Source of the DNA: Rufibacter roseolus
Lineage (GTDB): Bacteria > Bacteroidota > Bacteroidia > Cytophagales > Hymenobacteraceae
Length of the DNA stretch: 64,000 bases
Reading direction: 5' to 3'
NCBI RefSeq assembly: GCF_017916365.1
Contig: NZ_JAFMSU010000003.1
Location: 1,319,059-1,383,058, forward strand
The notes below the pieces were generated by a model that was given only the letters and a program-made list of their open reading frames with translations, ran no database searches and was not told where the DNA came from. The translations under genes and the position numbers were made by a program. Shown one piece after another: positions 25,489 through 33,859 of this stretch (positions are counted from its first letter, which is position 1; every line of letters begins with the position of its first letter).

Positions 25489-25784
25489 CGATTTGGGTCA
25501 AGCGTTACACTTTGGCAAACGCAACTTTCATTTACTCAAGGCTTATAAACATATATCTCCTTTTTGTCCTCCTGAAAAGGACCTTGTAGACCAATAGCAA
25601 TGGTGGTAAATCACTGCTTTTCTAGTTCGCTCACAAGATCTTTCCAAGGTGAAAAATGGATGTCTACTGCTTAAGCAAACCCTTCTAAAAGTGAGGGAAC
25701 TTAGCTATTACTACCGCCCAAAAACAAAAGCCGTTTCCCGGGTCTTTTCCGGAAAACGGCTCTGAAATAGCTGATGGCTAGCTT
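25489..25784. other. Convergent intergenic region
   Basis: No gene visible between the LD-carboxypeptidase and the M28 gene. The only structure is the palindrome copy at its right end (25725-25768). Confidence 0.4.
25725..25768. repeat. Copy of the dispersed intergenic palindrome, terminator-like
   Basis: AAAAGCCGTTT ... AAACGGCT arms around CCCGGGTCTTTTCCGG, ending 17 bases before the stop of the minus-strand M28 gene. The A-run on its left reads as T's for that gene, so this copy could also terminate it. Confidence 0.6.
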
Positions 25785-26792
25785 TTACTGTTCAGTCATG
25801 ACTACGTGCAATACAGTCTGGCCTACGGCTTTGAGGGTATTGCGGTCAATGATGTCCATGTTGTCGGTGTGCCGGTGGTGGTACGGTCCGAAGAACCCAT
25901 CGGGGCTGCTAGGATCGTAGGCGATGATATCGGCCATGCGGATGTTGGCGTGCTGGATGACGTAGCTGTGGTCATCCGTGATGCCGGGGCTGTCCTGGAA
26001 CGGGAAGTAATCTGAGTAGCCAATCTGGTTGGCCGTGCGCCAAACTTTTTCCACCACATCGCCGGCATAGGCACGGCTGGTTTCCTCCCGCGCGAAACGG
26101 GAACCCTTCGCCCCTACCATGTCCAGCAGAATGCCGTAAATGGCCGTGTAGCCTTTGGGCAGGAGGTTTTTGGCCCAGTATTGCGAGCCCAGGCACCAGG
26201 TGTCTTCTTTGTAAGGACCGGTATTGTCTGGCTGCCCGTAGTCCTCGCCGTCAAACAGCATAATGTCTACGCCCACATTTCCGGTAAGCGGATTGGCCTG
26301 CAGTTGGCGGGCAATCTCCAGGAGAATGCCCACGCCGCTGGCACCGTCATTGGCCCCGTCCATAGGTTTCTTGGGATTCAATGAGTCTTTATCGGCTACG
26401 TGCCGGGTATCCCAGTGGGCGGCGAGTAAGATGCGGTTACTGGCTTTGGGATTGAACTGCCCCATGATGTTGCGCAGATCCAGCGATGTTCCGTCATAAG
26501 CCTTGCCCGTGAAAGGCTGCACCAATACATTGGCGCCGTAACCCTTCAGCTGATTGATGAGGTAATCGCCGCAGGCGCGGTGCGCGGGCGTATTAGGCAC
26601 CCGTGGCCCGAAGGAAACCTGCCTGGCCACAAACTGGTACGCCGAGTCTGCGTTGAAAGCGGGTACGTTCTCCTTCGCCGCTGCGGCAGGTGCCTCAACG
26701 GTGGCCGTGTCCGTGTTTCCTTTTTTGTCGCAGGCCGGCAGAGCGGCGGCAAGCAGCAGGCCCAGAGCCAGAACTTTCATGTTATTCTTCAT
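25785..26792 (-). CDS. M28 family lipoprotein, glutaminyl-cyclase-like
   Basis: A 335-residue exported lipoprotein: the N-terminus [20 protein letters not shown] is followed by C21 in an LPAC lipobox. The zinc-enzyme core has [32 protein letters not shown] and a late [20 protein letters not shown], which fits M28 proteins of the glutaminyl-peptide cyclotransferase group better than classic aminopeptidases. It may act on N-terminal glutamine of secreted peptides, but aminopeptidase activity cannot be excluded. The start overlaps the end of cysS by 11 bases; an ATG at 26780 would also work. It is probably co-transcribed with cysS. Confidence 0.85.
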   Translation of the reverse strand: MKNNMKVLALGLLLAAALPACDKKGNTDTATVEAPAAAAKENVPAFNADSAYQFVARQVSFGPRVPNTPAHRACGDYLINQLKGYGANVLVQPFTGKAYDGTSLDLRNIMGQFNPKASNRILLAAHWDTRHVADKDSLNPKKPMDGANDGASGVGILLEIARQLQANPLTGNVGVDIMLFDGEDYGQPDNTGPYKEDTWCLGSQYWAKNLLPKGYTAIYGILLDMVGAKGSRFAREETSRAYAGDVVEKVWRTANQIGYSDYFPFQDSPGITDDHSYVIQHANIRMADIIAYDPSSPDGFFGPYHHRHTDNMDIIDRNTLKAVGQTVLHVVMTEQ

Positions 26793-28275
26793 ATGCCCAG
26801 TCAATCCCGGTTTTCATGTCTTTGACCACAATGCCCTGCCCTTTTAGTTGCGCCCTAATAGCATCTACCTTGGCGTAGTCTTTGGTTTCCTTCGCCTCTT
26901 TGTAAAAGCCCAGCACCACTTCCAGCAGAGACTGCGCATCGGCGGTTTGCTCTACCTTCAGGCCCAGTACATCCAGCACCAGGGCACGGTATTGAGCACG
27001 CATCTCCTCAAAGGTTTCCTCAGAGATGGTCTCCAGCTTGAAGCCGCCGGTGTGCATGCTGTTCACTTTCTTGAGCAGGTTGAACAGCGCCGCAATGGAT
27101 TTGGCGGTGTTCAGATCATCGTTCAGAGGCAGGAACAGCTCAGCGGTCAGTTTCTTGATTTCCTCATCGGCTTTGGCGTCCACGGCATCGGTACCGGCGG
27201 GGTACTGCAGCTGGTCCAGAATACGCAGACCGTTCATCACTTTGAGATAGCCTTTGCGGGCCGCCTGCAAGCCTTCGTTGCTGAAATCAAGGGTGCTGCG
27301 GTAGTGCGCCTGCAGAATAAAGAACCGGATGGTCATGGGCGAGTACGCCTGCTCCAACACCTCATGCGTGCCTGTAAATAACTCGCCCAGGGTGATAAAA
27401 TTGCCCAGCGATTTACCCATCTTCTTGCCGTTGATGGTGATAAGGTTATTGTGCACCCAGAAACGGGCAGAGTCTGAATGGCTGTTGCTGGCCTGACTCT
27501 GCGCGATCTCGCACTCGTGGTGCGGGAACATGAGGTCCAGTCCGCCCCCGTGAATATCGAACTGCGGGCCTAGGTACTTCCGGCTCATGGCCGAGCACTC
27601 CAGGTGCCAACCCGGAAACCCTTCTGACCACGGCGAGGACCAGCGCATGATGTGGCTGGCCGATGCTTTTTTCCACAGCGCAAAATCCAGCGGAGAGCGC
27701 TTCTCCTCCTGCCCTTCCAGGTTATCGCGGGTGTTGGCCAGCAGGTCTTCCACCACTCGCCCGGAGAGTTTTCCATAGTTGTGTTCCTTGTTATAGGCTG
27801 GCACATCAAAGTACACCGATCCGTTGGACTCGTACGCCAAGCCGTTGTCCAGGATCTCCTGGATCATCTCAATCTGCTCTATGATGTGGCCCGAGGCACG
27901 GGGCTCAATGTCCGGGGGCAACACATTCAGGCTGCCCATGTCGCGGTGGAAGCTATTGGTATACTGCTGCACCACCTCCATAGGCTCCAGCTGCGCGGCT
28001 TTGGCCAGCTTCTGGATCTTGTCCTCGCCAAAATCGGCATCGTTCTGCAGGTGGCCCACATCGGTGATGTTGCGCACGTAGCGCACCTTATAACCCAGGT
28101 ACTGCATGTAGCGGCGCATCACGTCAAAGGTGATGTACGGCCGAGCGTGACCCAGGTGCGCATCGCCGTAGACGGTGGGTCCGCAGACGTACAATCCCAC
28201 AAACGGGCTATGCAAGGGGGTAAACGGTTCTTTGGTGCGGGTGAGGGTATTATATAAAGATAACGGGTGGTTCAT
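26782..28275 (-). CDS. cysS: Cysteine--tRNA ligase
   Basis: Class I aminoacyl-tRNA synthetase that charges tRNA-Cys. The 497 residues have the HIGH motif as HLGH (40-43), the KMSKS motif as KMGKS (285-289), and the zinc site C31, C227, H252, E256. The [20 protein letters not shown] opening and the [16 protein letters not shown] segment are diagnostic. A C-terminal helical anticodon-binding domain covers about 360-497. Length is normal. Minus-strand TAATTTTG ends four bases before the ATG, so the transcript may be almost leaderless. An M28 lipoprotein gene overlaps its 3' end. Confidence 0.97.
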   Translation of the reverse strand: MNHPLSLYNTLTRTKEPFTPLHSPFVGLYVCGPTVYGDAHLGHARPYITFDVMRRYMQYLGYKVRYVRNITDVGHLQNDADFGEDKIQKLAKAAQLEPMEVVQQYTNSFHRDMGSLNVLPPDIEPRASGHIIEQIEMIQEILDNGLAYESNGSVYFDVPAYNKEHNYGKLSGRVVEDLLANTRDNLEGQEEKRSPLDFALWKKASASHIMRWSSPWSEGFPGWHLECSAMSRKYLGPQFDIHGGGLDLMFPHHECEIAQSQASNSHSDSARFWVHNNLITINGKKMGKSLGNFITLGELFTGTHEVLEQAYSPMTIRFFILQAHYRSTLDFSNEGLQAARKGYLKVMNGLRILDQLQYPAGTDAVDAKADEEIKKLTAELFLPLNDDLNTAKSIAALFNLLKKVNSMHTGGFKLETISEETFEEMRAQYRALVLDVLGLKVEQTADAQSLLEVVLGFYKEAKETKDYAKVDAIRAQLKGQGIVVKDMKTGIDWAYEE

Positions 28276-28279
28276 GCGG

Positions 28280-28287
28280 CAAAATTA
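28280..28287 (-). promoter_or_regulatory. -7 promoter element immediately before cysS
   Basis: Minus-strand TAATTTTG ends four bases before the cysS ATG, the same spacing as at rlmN and purQ. No clear -33 box. Confidence 0.5.
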
Positions 28288-28375
28288 TAAAACTTACTGG
28301 TACTTGTGGTAACGGTACGGCGTTCGCGCTCAGAAGCTGCCTTTTTCTTTGCCTATTCGTTTGTGGAGAGGTGTG

Positions 28376-28408
28376 TTTAGAGCTTGTTTTAGGGGAAATG
28401 GGCAGAAA
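28376..28408. repeat. Degenerate copy of the dispersed intergenic palindrome
   Basis: TTTAGAGCTTGTTTTAGGGG followed by AAATGGGCAGAAA; only the frame is recognisable. Confidence 0.3.
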
Positions 28409-28722
28409 GATGGTTTCTTTTGGGTGGATGGTTTTGTGAGGAGGGAAATTGGCTTTTGCTTGTGGAGGGCTGCTTATCCTAGATATGTTTGTGATATCGC
28501 AGTCCGCTTGTGCTGGCGAAGGACTGCTATTTGCGTGGGTGCATAAACATTATTGTTTCATTGCTACTCTCCGTGCGCTCACGGCCGCGAGGCCCCGCCT
28601 TCCGGCCTCGCGCTGCGCCAGCTTCCTTTGCTCCCTAAAGGTCGCAATGCCTTCGGCACCGGAACCTGACAAGGCGCTCCACCGAAAGGCTGGAAAAGGA
28701 AATACGGCAGCTGAAACGCCCC

Positions 28723-28755
28723 AGACCTCACAGGTTTTGAAAACCTGTGAGGTCT
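28723..28755. repeat. Perfect 33 bp palindrome
   Basis: AGACCTCACAGGTTTT, a single G, then AAAACCTGTGAGGTCT. It is unrelated to the common family here except for the TTTT/AAAA apex. Similar palindromes are, from memory, frequent between genes in Bacteroidota. Confidence 0.8.
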
Positions 28756-28845
28756 TCTAAATACTATGACATGGTTCAAGTCTGTGACTTGGACCCACCA
28801 TGACCGGCAGTTTGCAACTGCCGTGAGGCGCAAGCCTCAAAACGA

Positions 28846-28880
28846 TTTAGCGCTTGATTTCCACAAAACAGCCCCTAAAT
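28846..28880. repeat. Copy of the dispersed intergenic palindrome
   Basis: TTTAGCGCTTGATTTCCAC followed by AAAACAGCCCCTAAAT, 20 bases from the stop of the EEP-family gene. Confidence 0.5.
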
Positions 28881-28899
28881 GGGAAGTTCCATGCTAATC

Positions 28900-30042
28900 C
28901 TAATCCCCAGAAGCTTCAGTAGATGTAGCTAACACGTAAGTGGATTCCAAAGGGAAATGATCAGTAAAGCGGATCTGGTCCAGGACATCGAAGCGGAGGA
29001 GTTCCAGGGGTTTGCTGAAGAACTGGTTATCGATGCGGATGGGGAGTTTGCCGTTGTAGGTGAACCCGAAACCGCTGCCGCCTTCCTCAAAGCCGTTGCT
29101 CAGGTGCTTGCGCAGCTTCTGGTAGGTGTAGGAACTGGGCAGGTCGTTCAGGTCGCCGCAGAGCAGCACCGGGTGTTGGCTGGACAGGATGTGGACTACC
29201 AGGCGCTCTACCTGGTGGCTGCGGGCAATGAAGCCGCCTTTGAGCCGTCGGGCAATGCCGCGGCCTTTGGTCTTGAGGCCAATCTCACTTTGCACGGCAG
29301 CTTCTACGTCTTTCTCCTCAATGGCCATAGACTCTAGGTGCATGTTGTAGACCCGCAACGTGTCTTTTGAGGGCAGTTGCACATCTATGTAGATGACCTG
29401 GTTCTTGGTAGGCCGATCAAAAGAAACGCTTCCTTTGTCAACGATGGGAAATTTGGAGAAAATGGCCAGACCAAACTCCGCCCCGATCTTGTTGGTGAGG
29501 GCTTTGCCTATGTAGCTCTCGCGCTTCTGCTGTTTGCCAATCCGCTTGCGGCTGTCATAGGTGGCGTCCCCCTTCTCATTATAATATTCCTGGAGGCAGA
29601 GGATATCAGCGGGGTGCTCAGACACCCATTTCATTTCCTTCTCGGGCAGATCCGGGTCTGCGGCGTGCAGGTGCTTGTACACGTTGAACACGCGCACGTT
29701 GTAGCTCAGGACGGTAATGCGCTGCTCCTGGGGTTCGGGCTGGGCATCGGGGGTGTTGAGGGTGAAGTAGCGGGTGTGCTGGCCGTAGAACAGGAAAATG
29801 AGCAAGGCCGGCCATAGGGCCCAGAGCGGGCGCTGCCACAGCCACAGCAGCAGCAGAACTCCGTTCAGAACCAAAGCACCCGGCAAAGACATGGCTATGA
29901 AACCAGCCGGCCAGAACAGATGCGGTGGCACGTATTGGCACGCTACCCCTACCAAAAGCCACAGCGTAGACAAAGAGGTCAGAAAAGAAAGAATCTTCCG
30001 GAGCACAGGGAAAAATTTAAACGCAGAAGTAAACCTACGCAA
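28900..30042 (-). CDS. Endonuclease/exonuclease/phosphatase family membrane protein
   Basis: A 380-residue protein with three hydrophobic helices at the N-terminus (about 15-90) and an EEP-fold catalytic domain. Motifs in order: LSYNVRVFN (about 113-121), CLQEYYNE with the metal-binding Glu (about 149-156), MHLES, CGDLNDLPSSY (about 294-304) and the terminal RFTDHFPLES with the catalytic Asp-His. The active site is complete. Members cleave phosphodiesters of nucleic acids or phosphoinositide-like lipids; membrane anchoring suggests the domain faces outward, but the substrate is unknown. It is transcribed alone. Confidence 0.85.
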   Translation of the reverse strand: MRRFTSAFKFFPVLRKILSFLTSLSTLWLLVGVACQYVPPHLFWPAGFIAMSLPGALVLNGVLLLLWLWQRPLWALWPALLIFLFYGQHTRYFTLNTPDAQPEPQEQRITVLSYNVRVFNVYKHLHAADPDLPEKEMKWVSEHPADILCLQEYYNEKGDATYDSRKRIGKQQKRESYIGKALTNKIGAEFGLAIFSKFPIVDKGSVSFDRPTKNQVIYIDVQLPSKDTLRVYNMHLESMAIEEKDVEAAVQSEIGLKTKGRGIARRLKGGFIARSHQVERLVVHILSSQHPVLLCGDLNDLPSSYTYQKLRKHLSNGFEEGGSGFGFTYNGKLPIRIDNQFFSKPLELLRFDVLDQIRFTDHFPLESTYVLATSTEASGD

Positions 30043-30081
30043 AAATCCGGAAGCAGATGGAAAAACGTAGGTTCTGGCTCC

Positions 30082-30115
30082 TTTACGGGTGTTTTCTGGA
30101 AAACAGGCTAAAAAT
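30082..30115. repeat. Copy of the dispersed intergenic palindrome
   Basis: TTTACGGGTGTTTTCTGG followed by AAAACAGGCTAAAAAT. It is unusual in lying upstream of two divergent genes instead of after a stop codon. Confidence 0.5.
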
Positions 30116-30242
30116 GGATTATAAATATATAAGGGCTTTTAAAATACCCTATAGGCCACTCCGTTTTAAACTTGACCTGAAGTACTTAGTAATTGGAAAT
30201 TATACCCTAATTTTACATCCTTAACACCTTATTAGTACAGCT

Positions 30243-30632
30243 ATGTTGTTATCCTCTTTATTATTTATCGGAAATCTGGGCACCGGCGAGATGATTGTTC
30301 TCGTTCTGATCGTCCTGTTGCTGTTTGGCGCCAAAAGGATTCCAGACCTGGCCCGTGGCCTTGGAAAAGGTATCCGGGAGTTCAAAGATGCTACCAAGGA
30401 AATCAAGAACGATATTGAGAACGCTGGCACCAATGACCAGCATGCCAACAACCAGAACAGAAGCAACTATAACAACGCCCCGGGCTATACCAACCCCAAC
30501 CCTGGTTACAACAATCCTAATTACAACAACGCACCTTATAACAACGGTGCTCCATACAACCAAGACAATGCGCCTTACACCAACGCGCCTGTCAACCCAA
30601 ACCCAACTACTCCTAACAACCCGAACGTTTAA
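30243..30632 (+). CDS. tatA: Sec-independent translocase TatA/TatE with an Asn/Pro/Tyr-rich tail
   Basis: Pore-forming subunit of the twin-arginine translocase. The first 60 residues are standard: a short membrane helix (about 13-28, [19 protein letters not shown]), the [16 protein letters not shown] hinge and an amphipathic helix. From about residue 67 to 129 the protein is a low-complexity tail of Asn, Pro, Tyr, Gly and Ala in repeats like YNNAP, YTNPNP and YNQDNAPY. Most TatA proteins have a short charged tail, so this one is unusual. Three bases separate it from gatA. tatC is not in the window. Confidence 0.92.
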   Translation: MLLSSLLFIGNLGTGEMIVLVLIVLLLFGAKRIPDLARGLGKGIREFKDATKEIKNDIENAGTNDQHANNQNRSNYNNAPGYTNPNPGYNNPNYNNAPYNNGAPYNQDNAPYTNAPVNPNPTTPNNPNV

Positions 30633-30635
30633 TAC

Positions 30636-32072
30636 ATGCGTTACACATCCCTTGACGCTATCCGCGAGGAGATAGGCAGAGGTACACTCTCTTGCCGTCA
30701 ACTAGTAGAGCGTTACCTACAGAACATCAACACCAAGCGTCATCTGAACGCATTTCTGGAGGTGTTTGAAGAGGAAGCCCTTCGGCGCGCCGAAGAAGTG
30801 GATGCCAAATTGCAAGCCGGCACCGCCGGCAAACTGGCCGGAATGGTGATTGGCATCAAAGACGTGCTGGCTTACGAGGGTCACGCGCTCCAGGCCTCCA
30901 GCCAGATTCTGAATGGTTTCAAATCCCTTTACACTGCCACCGCGGTGCAGCGCCTTTTGGCCGAGGACGCTATCATTATTGGCCGCCAGAACTGCGATGA
31001 GTTCGCGATGGGCGGTTCCAACGAAAACTCCTCTTTCGGTCCTGCCCTCAATGAAGTGGACAACTCCCGCGTACCGGGTGGTTCTTCAGGTGGGTCTGCC
31101 GTGGCCATACAAGCCGACCTTTGCTTAGCCTCCATCGGGTCTGACACCGGGGGATCGGTGCGGCAGCCGGCGGCGTATTGCGGCGTGATAGGTATGAAAC
31201 CTACTTACTCCCGCATCTCCCGCTATGGCCTCATCGCCTACGCTTCTTCCTTTGACCAGATTGGCGTGATCACGCAGAGCGTGGAAGACGCTGCGCTGCT
31301 ACTGGAAGTGATGGCCGGCCCAGATGAGTTCGATGCCACCGTAAGCCAGCGTCCGGTTCCCGCTTACAGCCAAAACCTGACCTTTGACCGCCCTGCCCGC
31401 ATCGGGTTCATCCGTGATTCTTTCGAGAGCCCCGGTCTGAACGCTGAGGTGAAAGCTGCCGTGCAAGGCGTACTGGATGGCTTACAGGCTGACGGCCACA
31501 CGGTTGAGCCGGTGGAATTCCATTTTTTAGACTATATTGTGCCAACCTATTACATCCTGACCACTGCCGAGGCCAGTTCAAACCTGGGCCGGTACGATGG
31601 GGTGAAGTACGGTTTCCGGAGCCAGAACGCGACGGATTTGGCCTCTATGTACAAGAAAACCCGTTCCGAAGGCTTCGGGAAGGAAGTACAGCGCCGCATT
31701 ATCCTGGGCACCTTCGTGCTCTCCGCTGATTACTATGACGCTTACTACACCAAGGCGCAACAGGTACGTCGCCTGATCAAAGAGAAAACCGATGAGCTTC
31801 TGAGCCAGTACGATTTTCTGATTTTACCCACTACCCCTACCACCGCTTTTAAAATAGGGGAAAACACCAAGGACCCGCTGGCCATGTACCTGGAGGATAT
31901 CTACACGGTACAGGCAAACCTGGCAGGCATTCCGGCTATTTCGTTACCAATTGGCACAGACGCCGCAGGGCTCCCAATTGGGGTACAGCTGATGACCAAA
32001 GCTTTTGGAGAAGAACAGTTACTGGCCTTCTCCAAACAACTGATGAACCATCAACCACAAGTAACCGCCTAA
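30636..32072 (+). CDS. gatA: Glutamyl-tRNA(Gln) amidotransferase subunit A
   Basis: Amidase subunit of GatCAB, which converts Glu-tRNA-Gln to Gln-tRNA-Gln (and Asp-tRNA-Asn to Asn-tRNA-Asn) and supplies ammonia from glutamine. The 478 residues carry the amidase triad K75 (GIKDV), S150 (GGSSGGS) and S174 (SDTGGS), with the same spacings as the well-studied enzymes. The amidase signature VPGGSSGGSAVAIQADLCL is complete. gatB and gatC are not here. Its stop shares one base with the next start (TAATG), so it is translationally linked to the transglycosylase, an unrelated function. Confidence 0.96.
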   Translation: MRYTSLDAIREEIGRGTLSCRQLVERYLQNINTKRHLNAFLEVFEEEALRRAEEVDAKLQAGTAGKLAGMVIGIKDVLAYEGHALQASSQILNGFKSLYTATAVQRLLAEDAIIIGRQNCDEFAMGGSNENSSFGPALNEVDNSRVPGGSSGGSAVAIQADLCLASIGSDTGGSVRQPAAYCGVIGMKPTYSRISRYGLIAYASSFDQIGVITQSVEDAALLLEVMAGPDEFDATVSQRPVPAYSQNLTFDRPARIGFIRDSFESPGLNAEVKAAVQGVLDGLQADGHTVEPVEFHFLDYIVPTYYILTTAEASSNLGRYDGVKYGFRSQNATDLASMYKKTRSEGFGKEVQRRIILGTFVLSADYYDAYYTKAQQVRRLIKEKTDELLSQYDFLILPTTPTTAFKIGENTKDPLAMYLEDIYTVQANLAGIPAISLPIGTDAAGLPIGVQLMTKAFGEEQLLAFSKQLMNHQPQVTA

Positions 32073-33643
32073 TGCTCAAAACTACCCTTCTTACAGGCCT
32101 TATACTTACACTAGGCCTGGGCGCTGCCGTGCAGGCCCAGGAAATGCCGACACTGGAAGCTCCAACGGTGCAAGTAAAAGACACTACCAAGGTACTTTCT
32201 GATTCCGTGGAGTTCATTCCGGTGGAAACCGATGAGCTCATCCAAGACCGCCTCAGCTGTCTGGAACAGGAAATTCCCCTGGAGTTCAACAAGCAGGTAA
32301 GAGGGTTGATTGACTACTTCACCATCCGGAACCGGAAATACACCCGGCGCGTGCTGGAGCGTAAACCCATGTACTTCCCCATGTTTGAGAAGTACCTGGC
32401 CAAGCACAACATGCCAGATGAGCTGAAGTACCTGGCGGTGGTGGAATCTGCATTATTGCCCAAGGCGGTTTCCTCAGCGAAAGCAGTTGGTCTGTGGCAG
32501 TTCATGGACTTCACCGGCCGCGATTACCGCCTGGTGCAGAACCATTACTTGGATGAGCGCATGGACCCAGAGAAATCCACGGAGGCGGCCTGCAAGTTCC
32601 TGAAGCAGCTGTACCGTATGTTCGGGAGCTGGGAGATGGCGCTGGCCGCCTATAACTGTGGTCCGGGTAATGTGAGAAAGGCTATTGCGCGCTCCGGCGG
32701 CAAGAATACGTTTTGGGGCATTTATCCGTATTTGCCCAAAGAAACGCGGGCCTACGTGCCGTCTTTCACCGCCCTGGTGTACGCCTTGAACCACGCCGAG
32801 GACCACAACCTGCACCCGGCCAAACTGCAGACGCCTATCGCGGTAGACACGCTGCTTATCAGTCAGCCGCTGGACCTTAAATTACTGGCCAAGCAGCTGA
32901 ACCTGCCCGAAAACCAGATTGTGGACCTGAACCCGGCATTGAAGCTGAAGCACATCCCGGAGAACGTTTCCAATTTCCCGTTGCGTATTCCAGCGGATGT
33001 ACGTCCTTTCCTGGCGGAGAACCGTTTGGCTATCCTGGACTCGGCCCGTTACCGTGCGCCGTACAAGGCTCCGGCCAAGATCAAGCTGCCAGCCTTAACC
33101 GAAGAGCCAACCACCATTCTGGCCAAAGCAGAGCCTGTTTCTGCAGACAGCGCCACCAAGACCTTCTATACCGTGCGCCGCAACGACAATCTGTCTAAGA
33201 TTGCCAAAGAGCAGAACGTGACCGTAGAGCAACTCAAAGCCTGGAACAAGATCTCGGGTAATGGCTTAATGGCCAACCAGAAGCTGGTGGTGTACAAACC
33301 GGAAAGCAAAGGCGCTAAGGACGTGAAGGAAACCCCGGTGGCGGAGAATACGCTGTTGGCCTCCGCCGAGGAAATGCCAGCCTCTACGGGTAAAAACGCT
33401 GGCCCTAACGCCAACGACGTACCCAAGGAGAATGCCGCCATTGTGATGGTGGCTGCCAAGCAGGCCTCGGCTAAGAAGAAAGCAACTGTGGAGAAACCGC
33501 AGACTGTGCACCACGTGCAGCCCGGTGATACCCTCTGGAACATTTCAAGACGGTACAACAACGTGAGCGTGGAGAAACTGAGAAAAGCAAACAAGCTGAA
33601 AGGTGACGAGTTAAAACCCGGCATGAAGCTTATTGTAGGCTGA
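32072..33643 (+). CDS. Membrane-bound lytic transglycosylase with two LysM domains (MltD-like)
   Basis: Cuts peptidoglycan glycan strands to form anhydro-muramyl ends. The 523 residues begin with a signal peptide (cleavage near VQA-Q). The SLT domain follows: ALxESG region as VVESALLPKAVS with catalytic E125, then AVGLWQFM (139-146) and AAYNCGPGNVRKAI. Two LysM peptidoglycan-binding domains are at about 365-410 (YTVRRNDNLSKIAKEQ) and 480-523 (HHVQPGDTLWNISRRY), joined by an Ala/Lys/Glu-rich linker. The order matches MltD, though no lipobox is present. It overlaps gatA by one base and is followed by a terminator. Confidence 0.93.
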   Translation: MLKTTLLTGLILTLGLGAAVQAQEMPTLEAPTVQVKDTTKVLSDSVEFIPVETDELIQDRLSCLEQEIPLEFNKQVRGLIDYFTIRNRKYTRRVLERKPMYFPMFEKYLAKHNMPDELKYLAVVESALLPKAVSSAKAVGLWQFMDFTGRDYRLVQNHYLDERMDPEKSTEAACKFLKQLYRMFGSWEMALAAYNCGPGNVRKAIARSGGKNTFWGIYPYLPKETRAYVPSFTALVYALNHAEDHNLHPAKLQTPIAVDTLLISQPLDLKLLAKQLNLPENQIVDLNPALKLKHIPENVSNFPLRIPADVRPFLAENRLAILDSARYRAPYKAPAKIKLPALTEEPTTILAKAEPVSADSATKTFYTVRRNDNLSKIAKEQNVTVEQLKAWNKISGNGLMANQKLVVYKPESKGAKDVKETPVAENTLLASAEEMPASTGKNAGPNANDVPKENAAIVMVAAKQASAKKKATVEKPQTVHHVQPGDTLWNISRRYNNVSVEKLRKANKLKGDELKPGMKLIVG

Positions 33644-33664
33644 TTCCGCTAGATTCATATAATT

Positions 33665-33706
33665 AGCATCTCTGGCTCAGGCTTGGGATGCTTTTTGTTT
33701 TTTGAG
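33665..33706 (+). terminator. Terminator-like hairpin after the transglycosylase
   Basis: AGCATC pairs with GATGCT and is followed by TTTTGTTTTTT, 22 bases after the stop. Confidence 0.6.
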
Positions 33707-33859
33707 CTGTTTGGCCAAATCAAGCCCAAAACGGAGGAACGGAAACGCGGCTCTGCTTTGGTGAATAAGAAAAAACTTAACAATTTGTAATGAATACCCG
33801 CACAACAAACGTTGGTTCTGCGGCAAGTACCCATAGCATACAACACTACCAAGAAGGAC

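Larger units (their letters stand above)
28276..28899. other. Long non-coding gap with several palindromes
   Basis: 624 bases with no credible gene. From left to right: a degenerate dispersed palindrome (28376-28408); GCAGTCC ... GGACTGC arms near 28499-28527; a GC-rich block around 28580-28620 with CGCGAGGCC / GGCCTCGCG arms; a perfect palindrome at 28723-28755; a GGCAGTTTGCAACTGCC hairpin near 28806; and another dispersed copy at 28846. It looks like a collecting site for small repeats or the worn remains of a mobile element; no transposase reading frame can be recovered. Confidence 0.5.
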
